Assembly (NCBI RefSeq): GCF_002277025.1
Contig: NZ_NIWD01000009.1
Coordinates: 242,841-306,840, forward strand
Direction: 5' to 3'
DNA from: Sphingopyxis sp. GW247-27LB
GTDB taxonomy: Bacteria > Pseudomonadota > Alphaproteobacteria > Sphingomonadales > Sphingomonadaceae
Length of the DNA stretch: 64,000 nt
Part shown: in pieces, positions 17,917 through 25,700 of the stretch
Numbering within the stretch: the stretch's first letter is position 1
Layout of the letters: every line of letters starts with the position of its first letter
Notes under the pieces: generated by a model
The model's input: only the letters and a program-made list of their open reading frames with translations
Told to the model about the DNA's origin: nothing
Databases searched by the model: none
Translations under genes and position numbers: made by a program

Positions 17917-19740
17917 ATGGGCGACGTGGGGCTTTGGGATATCGATGAAGCGGCACGGCCCGCGCGACTGCGAAAACGCGCCGCGCTGGCCTGCTCGGCC
18001 GGGCTGATCGCCGCCGTGCTGCCCGCGGCCGCCTGGGCGCAGGCGACGCCGCAAATCCCGACGCGCGAGGAAATCCAACGTCCGGCGCTGCCGCCCGCCA
18101 CGCCGCCCGCCGAGCGGATCATCGCCGCCGACGACAGCATCGAACGCGCCCCCTGCCCGCTCGCCGATCCCCAATATGCGAATGTCCGCATCTCCGTGCG
18201 CCAGGTGCAATTCTCGAGCATCGAGGGGATCGACCCCGCCATGCTCGATGCCGCCTGGGCCGACCGGGTCGGCCAGGATCTGCCGATCTCGGTCGTCTGC
18301 GACATCCGCGACCGCGCCGCGACGATGCTGCGGTCGAAGGGCTATCTGGCCGCAGTCCGCGTGCCGCCCCAGACGATCGACGACGGCGTCGTCCGGCTCG
18401 ACATCCTCGCCGCGCGCATGACGCGGATCGAGGTGCGCGGCGACGCCGGCGCCAACGAAGGGCTGCTCCAGCGCTATCTTGCACGGCTCGACGACCAGCC
18501 GGTGTTCAACATCCTCGACGCCGAGCGCTACCTGTTGCTCGCGCGCGATATTCCCGGCATGGACGCGCGGCTGACCCTGCGTCCCGGCGCCAACCCTGGC
18601 GAAGTCGTCGGCGAGGTCACGGTCGTCCGCACCCCGCTGATCTTCGACGCCAGCATCCAGAATTTCGGATCGCACGACGTCGGCCGCTGGGGCGGCATCG
18701 CGCGGGCGCGGGTCGCCGGGCTCACCGGCATGGGCGACCTGACCACCGCAAGCATCTATTCGACCGCCGACCTCGACGAGCAGCAGGTGGTCCAGCTCGC
18801 GCACGAATTCCGCGTCGGCGGCGAAGGGCTGCGGCTCGGGGGCAGCTATACCTATGCGTGGACACGCCCCGACCTTCCCGGCCTCGCGATCAAGTCGAAT
18901 ACCCAGGTCATCAGCCTCTTTGCCTCCTATCCGCTGACCTTGACGCAAGCGCACCGGCTGACGCTCGGCGGCGGGCTCGACTTCATCGACCAGGACATCG
19001 GCCTCGGCGGCGTGCCGCTCAACCGCGACCGGCTGCGCGTCTTCAACCTGCGCGCCGACGCGAACTGGATCGACCCCGCATCGATCGCCGGCCGCAGCGG
19101 CTACAGCCCGTCGGAACCGCACTGGGCCTTCGCGACCTCGCTGGAGGCGCGGCAGGGCGTCAACTTCCTCGGCGCCAGCGACGACTGCGGTCCCGGTGGC
19201 GCGGCCTGCTTCCTGCCCGGCGCGGTCCCGCTGTCGCGCATCGAGGGCAAGCCCGACGCCTTCCTGCTGCGCGCCAATGCGCTCGCCGAATGGCGGCCGG
19301 TCAAGCAATTCACCTTGTCGGCGGCGCCGCGCGCGCAATGGGCGAGCGACCCGCTGCTCGCCTATGAGGAATTTTCGGGCGGCAATTTCACCGTCGGCCG
19401 CGGTTTCGACCCCGGCACGGTGATCGGCGACAGCGGCGCCGCGGTGTCGCTCGAGGCGCGCTACGGCTCGCTCGTCCCCGCCAATACCAGGAGCTTCGCC
19501 GTCCAGCCCTTCGCCTTCTTCGACGCGGCCTGGGTCTGGAACAAGGACAGCGCCTTCAACGGCCTCAATCCCCAGAAACTCTATTCGGCGGGAGGAGGCG
19601 TGCGCGTCACCTATGGCGACCTCGCGCGGCTCGACGTCACTTTCGCCGCCCCGCTCAACCGCCCCGCCCTGCTGGCCAAGCGGCCCGACCCCCGGCTGCT
19701 CGTCACGCTGACGACGCAGTTCGGCGTCCGGGCGCGCTGA
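17917..19740 (+). CDS. TpsB outer-membrane transporter (ShlB/FhaC/HecB family)
   Basis: TpsB proteins translocate a cognate TpsA exoprotein across the outer membrane. From ATG 17917, preceded by AAGGGG at 17906-17911, the product has 607 residues. A signal peptide is followed by ATPQIPTREEIQRPALP, a typical proline-rich FhaC-like helix/linker. A first POTRA-like domain contains RDRAATMLRSKGYLAAVR, and a second lies about 200-270. A 16-strand barrel follows, with GSHDVGRWGGIARARVAG and the conserved NFTVGRGFDPGTVIGDSG loop containing the VRGY-like tip (VGRGF). A longer start at 17863 is open but lacks this Shine-Dalgarno. The tpsA gene begins directly downstream. Confidence 0.93.
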   Translation: MGDVGLWDIDEAARPARLRKRAALACSAGLIAAVLPAAAWAQATPQIPTREEIQRPALPPATPPAERIIAADDSIERAPCPLADPQYANVRISVRQVQFSSIEGIDPAMLDAAWADRVGQDLPISVVCDIRDRAATMLRSKGYLAAVRVPPQTIDDGVVRLDILAARMTRIEVRGDAGANEGLLQRYLARLDDQPVFNILDAERYLLLARDIPGMDARLTLRPGANPGEVVGEVTVVRTPLIFDASIQNFGSHDVGRWGGIARARVAGLTGMGDLTTASIYSTADLDEQQVVQLAHEFRVGGEGLRLGGSYTYAWTRPDLPGLAIKSNTQVISLFASYPLTLTQAHRLTLGGGLDFIDQDIGLGGVPLNRDRLRVFNLRADANWIDPASIAGRSGYSPSEPHWAFATSLEARQGVNFLGASDDCGPGGAACFLPGAVPLSRIEGKPDAFLLRANALAEWRPVKQFTLSAAPRAQWASDPLLAYEEFSGGNFTVGRGFDPGTVIGDSGAAVSLEARYGSLVPANTRSFAVQPFAFFDAAWVWNKDSAFNGLNPQKLYSAGGGVRVTYGDLARLDVTFAAPLNRPALLAKRPDPRLLVTLTTQFGVRAR

Positions 19741-19743
19741 TCC

Positions 19744-22700
19744 ATGACTTTCGCATCGAGGACCCTTGCCATGCGTGCCACCTCCATCCCCTCGCCGATC
19801 CGTCAAGGCAGACGGCGCCTGCTCGGCAGTTGCGCCATCGCCGCGAGCCTCGCCGCGCTGGCCTTCGGTGGCCCCGCGATGGCGCAGGTCGCGGGCACGG
19901 GACAAGTGGTCGGCGGCAATGTGAACGGCGTCATCTCTCCCCCCGCAGCGCACGGCGGGGCCGGGCCAGCCGGTTCGACGCAGGTCGAGGTGACGGGCGC
20001 GCAGACGATCATCAACTGGACCCCGACCGACAACGCTCCCACCGGCGGTGCGATCGACTTCCTTCCCGCGGGGAACACGCTCGAATTCTATGGCCCCGGC
20101 CAATATACGGTGCTCAACCGCTTCACCGACGCGAGCGGCGGGTCGATCGGCCGCCAGGTCGCGCTCAACGGCACGGTCAACAGCTATATCGGCTCGCGCT
20201 TCGCCACCGGCGGCAACGCGCAGGGTGGCAGCATCTGGTTCTACAACGCCGGCGGGGTGCTGATCGGCAGCACCGGGGTCCTCAATGTCGGCAGCCTGGT
20301 GCTGACCGCCAACGACATCGATACCACCGGCGGACTGTTCGGGCCCGGCGGTGAAATCCGCTTTCGCGGCGCCGCGGGAACCTCAACGGTCGAGATCGCG
20401 TCCGGCGCGAGCGTCAACGCCGCCTATCCGGGCAGCGCCCTCGTCGCGGCCAATCCCGGCGGCAGCTATGTCGCGCTTGTCGCGCCGCGCATCGTCCAGA
20501 ACGGCATCGTCACCACCGACGGGTCGACCGCCTATGTCGCCGCCGAACAGGCCGACATTCGCATCAACAGCGGCCTGTTCGACATCAATGTTCTCGTCGG
20601 CGCGCAGGGCGGCACAGTCATCACCCACGGCGGACGCACCGTCGGCCCCGCGCACCAGCAGGGCGATACCGACCAAAACCGCATCTATATGGTCGCGATT
20701 CCCAAGAATAATGCGGTGTCGATGCTGGTGTCCGGCCAGGTCGGCTATGACGAAGCCACCACGGCGCAGACCGAGCCCGACGGGTCGGTGGTGCTGTCGG
20801 CGGGCTATAACGTCAACGGCGGGGCGATCGATACCATCCCGGCGAGCGGCATCGCAGCGAACATCACCGTCCACGATGTCTTCTTCGACAACGACACCGA
20901 AGCGCATGCCAGCGGCGCCTTTGTCGGCCAGCCGCTCGGCCAGATACCATCGGGGCCGCCCACCACCTTTTTGCCCGTCGGTCCCGGCCTGGTCGCCGTC
21001 GACGGCAACGCAACCTTCATCGGCGATGCCAGCGCGAGCCTGACCGTAGGAAACGGCGGCAGCGGGCAGACGATCGGCGCGACCGGCGACCTGACGCTGC
21101 TGTCGGGCGGCGCCAATGGCGCGCCGGGGAGTGCGACGGTCACCATCAATAACGGCGGCACCCTGGTCGCCGGCGGAACCCTGACGGTCTCCGCCGATGG
21201 CGCCTTCGCTGCGGCGACCGGCAACGGCCAGGGCGGCACCGCGAGCTTCACCCAGAATGGGGGCGTGGTCTCAGCGGGCCAGATCCGGCTCAGCGCCAAC
21301 GGCCTCGGCGATAACGATACGGGCGGCGGTGCCGGAACCGGCGGCGCCGCGACGATGAACCTGCTCGGCGGAACGCTGAACGTCGTGAGCCTCGCGGTGC
21401 AGGCCGATGGCATCGGCGGCAGGGGCTCGGACGGCACCGACGACAGCGCTCCCCTGCCAACCCCCGCGAGCGCGGGCGCCGCCGGCCAGGGCGGCACCGC
21501 GGCCATCACCATCGGCGGCACTGCCGCGGTCACCGCCGAAAATATGCAGGCGCACGCCGATGGACAGGGCGGCGACGGCGGCGATTTCAGCGCTTTCGCG
21601 GGCATCGGCGGCGATGCCGGCGCCGGCGCCAGCGGCACCGGCGGCACCGCGACGATCACCGTCGCGGTGCCGACGCTTAGTGTCGGCAGCCTGACCGCCA
21701 GCGCGAATGGCGCGGGCGGCAACGGCGGCAATGTCTTCGCATCGAGCAGCGGCGGCCCGTCGACGGGGTTGGGCACGGGCGGAACCGGCGGCACCGGCCA
21801 AGGCGGGATCGCGACGATCGACACGGGCATCGATATCCCGGCCATCCTCACCAGCAACGCGCGGGGGCTCGGCGGCAATGGCGGGTTCGGCATCGCGGGC
21901 GGCGATGGCGGCAGCGCCATCGGTGGGCTCGCACAATTCATCGTCAATGATTTCGATGCCGGAATCGGCAACATGGTCGTCGATGCTTCGGCCCAGGGTG
22001 GCAATGGTTCGATCTTCTCCGAGGCCGGAGAAGGCGGCGCTGGCGGCAACGCGACAGGCGGCACGGGGCGCATCGAGGCGACCGGCGCGAACGGCGCCGT
22101 GACGCTGAATCAGTCCCAGTTCGTCACCGGGGCGACGGGCGGCACCGGCGGTGACGGCGGCGCGGGCTTCTTTGCCACCTTCCCGGTCGGACCCGCGGGC
22201 GGCCAGGGCGGCGATGGAACCGGCGGCACGCTGGAAATCGCCGCCAGCAACGGCGCCACCGTCACGCTCGGCAGCGATTCGCCAGGTCTTGTACCGTTGA
22301 GCAGCGCGGGAACGGGGGGCACCGGCGGCGCCGGCTCCTACAATGGTTATGTGGAAGGCTCGATCGGCGGCGCGGGCGGCAATGGCGGCGCCGGGGTCGG
22401 CGGCACCGTGCGCCTGCTGGCGAACGGCGGCACGATCACGTCGGGCACCGACACGGTCGCCATCGACGTCGCGGGCACGTCGGGAAGCGGCGGCACCGGC
22501 GGCAACGGCGGCGGAACGGGCAATGACGGCGCTGCAGGGAACCAGCCCGCCACCACGGGCGGCCGCGTGATCATCGAGATCGCGGCCGGAACTTCCCCGG
22601 GACAGATCAATCTCGGCGCCACCAATCTGACCGCCAATGGCGACAACGCCGGCCGCATCGAACTGCGCGCGAACGGCGGCGGTATCGCGATGGCCAGCCT

Positions 22701-25700
22701 CAACGCGCAGGCGTCCGGGCTGGCCGATCCCACCAGCAACGACACCGACACGGCACGGGCGGGGATCTTCCTGGCCGCCAACGGCGGCGCGATCACCACC
22801 GGCGGCGACATGACGCTGACCACGGGCAGTTCGGTGGGTGCCTATGCCGGAACGGATGGGACGATCGGCGCCGGCGGCGCGCTGACGATCACCGCCGGCG
22901 ACCAGATCGACATTCGCCACGACGGCCGCACCGGCACCGCCGCGACCATCGGCGCCGACGGCAATATCACCGCCACCGCGACGAACGGCATAAGCGCCGC
23001 GACGGGCAGCCTGATCGACGCGGGCGGCACGTTATCGCTGACCGCCTCTGCGGGGCCCATCGCGACCGACCGCCTGCACGGCGCCGACATCGTGCTGAGC
23101 AGCAGCGGCGCGACCACCGTCGAGCACGCCGAAGCGGACAATGATTTCATCGCCAACGCGGCGAGCTTCGCGACCGGGCTCAATTCGATCATTACCGGCG
23201 GCGACATCGACATTTCCGCCGTCGGAGCGGTCGACCTCGGCAATTCGACCGCGGGCGGCTATGTTTCGGTCCTTGGCCAGGCGATCGACTTCAACGCGAT
23301 CGACGCCGGGACGACGGTCTCGCTCTATGCCGATGGCGCTGCTGCCAGCGGCATCACGGGCGGCGACATCACCGCGGGGGGCGCCATCAGCCTGACGGGC
23401 CAGGCAATCAACCTGTCGGGCACGGTCCAGACCCCGGCGTCGCTGTCGGCCTTTACGATCGACGGCGATCTCGCGATCGGGCTCGCCGATGTCGCGGGCA
23501 ATATCGGGATATTCGCCAACGGCGACCTGACCGGCACCTATCGCGCCGGCGGCAACGTCAATCTGCGCGCGACTGGAAACGCGACCGTCGAGGCCGACGC
23601 CGCGGGCACCTATCTCAATCCGTCGGGCATTCCGTCGGAAGGCTATGTCTTCGTCGATGCTGCGGGCAATGCGACGCTGACCGACAGCAGCGCGGCGACG
23701 ATGCTGGGCGTCCGATCCGGCGGCGCGACGAGCATCACGGGCGGCAGCGCGGGCGAGGATATCTTCGTCCTCGCCGGAACCACCGCGACCCTCGCCAATC
23801 TGACGGCGGGCGACGACCTCGACGTGACGTCGGGCGGCGCGATGACGATCAGCAACGCCGCGACCCTCGGCACCGGTGCCGACGATCGCCGGGTCGTCTA
23901 CGAACTGGGTCCCTCGTCGGGTTCGGCCCCGCCGGTCATGATGCTGCAAATCCAGTCGAGCACCCCCGACCTGTCGAACGCCACCCTGTCGGCGCCGACC
24001 GCGACGATCAACGCCGCGGACGTGACGGCCTTTTCCAACCTGAGCACGACCGCGGGCGGGACGGTGACCGGAACGGGCCTGCTGCAATCGGGCCTCACGA
24101 CGAACATCAGCGGCAGCGACCTGTCGCTCGAAGCGGTCACCGCGGGGACCGACGCGATCCTGACCGCGACCTCGGGCGGCGTCGTCGCCACCGGCGCGAT
24201 CGCGGCGGGGCACGACGTGACGATCGGCGCGCCCGGCAATATCGCGGTCGCCGAACTCGACGCGGGCGACGACGTCCGGCTCGACGCCGGCGGCACGCTC
24301 AGCGCCGGGGCGGCCTTCGCCTATGGAACCGGCCTCGACAATGAAAGCGACGGCAGCAACGTCGTCGCAACGTCGGGCGGCGCGCTTGGCTTTTCCGGCG
24401 ACATCAGCGCGGCGAACGGCACCACGCTGACCGGCGCCTCGATCGCCGCGCAGGCGATCGATGCCGGCGGCGATATCACCCTCACGACAACCTCGGGCGG
24501 CAGCGGCGCGATCGGCTTCACCGATGCGAGCGCGGGCGGCGATTTCCGGGCCACCGGCCAGTCGATCGCGTTCGCCAGCATCGATGCCAATGCGGTCGAT
24601 CTCATCGCCAATGGCGCCACAGCGGGCGCCGAGGGCATAAGCGGCGGCGCGATCACCGCCGACGACGATATCAACCTCTATGGAAACAGCATCGTCCTGA
24701 CGGGACTGGTGCAGGCCAATGAAGATATGTTCGCGACCGCCTTTGGCGATAGCGTCAGCTTCGGCACGATCAACGCCATCGGCCGCGTGAACATCGACGC
24801 CGACGCCGACATCAACGGCACGATCCGCTCGACGGGCAATGTGACGCTGAATGCGGGCGGCAATGTCACCGGTTCGGTTCGCGCCGACGGCGGCGGCCCC
24901 GATCCCGATGGCTTCCCCTATGAAGGCCGCCTGTTCGTCGATGCGGGCGGCAATGTCACGCTGACCGACAGCGCCGCGGCGAGCCTGTTCGGGGTCCACG
25001 GCGGCGGCAGCGTCACCATCACCGGCGCGACCGCGGGCGAGGACCTGTTCGTCAATGCCGGCTCCACCGCGACGCTGTCGGGCGTCACGGCCGGCGATGA
25101 CCTGACGGTCGAGGCGGCGGGCGCCATCAGCGTCACCAACTCGGGAACCACCGGGGCTGGAGCCGACGAACGCGAAATCTTTTATGCGGCCTGCTGCTCC
25201 AACCCGCTGTTCTTCGTCCTGCAAACGACCGACGTCGATCCCGACGGCTCGAACGTCGCGCTGACCAGCAGCGCCGGCAATATCGTCGCGAGCGACATAT
25301 CCGCGTTCAACGCGCTGACGGCGAACGCGGCGGGCACGCTTTCGGGAACCGGCTTGCTGCAGGCGGGCAGCGATATCCAGCTTATCGCGGCCGGTGCAGT
25401 GAACATCGCCGACGCCGATGCCGGCAACAGTTTGACGATCGACGCCGCGTCGATCGGCTTTGACGACCTGTCGGCGGGCGACAGCGCCGGGCTATTCGCC
25501 ACCGGCGCGGTCGCGGGCGGCACGATCACCGCCGGGGCCGATATCCAGATCAGCGGCGCCAGCATCGCGGTGGCGGGTGTCCAGAGCGACGGATCGCTGA
25601 ACGCGCAGGCGAACGGCGGCGGCGTCGCCATCGCCCAGGCCGATATCGCCGGCTTCGTCGATGTGACGGCCACGGGAACGATCGGCGGCGCCTATACGGC

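Noticed and set aside
17563-20103. An 846-codon open frame on the minus strand, antisense to the FecR-like gene, tpsB and the start of tpsA
   Set aside because: It is rich in Arg, Asp and Gly without domain patterns, crosses three well-supported genes and reflects GC-rich codon bias in the opposite frame.
21070-22570. Possible CRISPR-like or tandem non-coding array from repeated ggcggcaccggcggc tracts
   Set aside because: The repeats are irregular, have no unique spacers of constant length and keep one open reading frame encoding Gly-rich protein.
23032-25224. A 730-codon antisense frame within tpsA
   Set aside because: The composition (GDRAAAD-type repeats) is the mirror of the Gly/Asp/Ala codons of TpsA. 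There is no start context and no family pattern.
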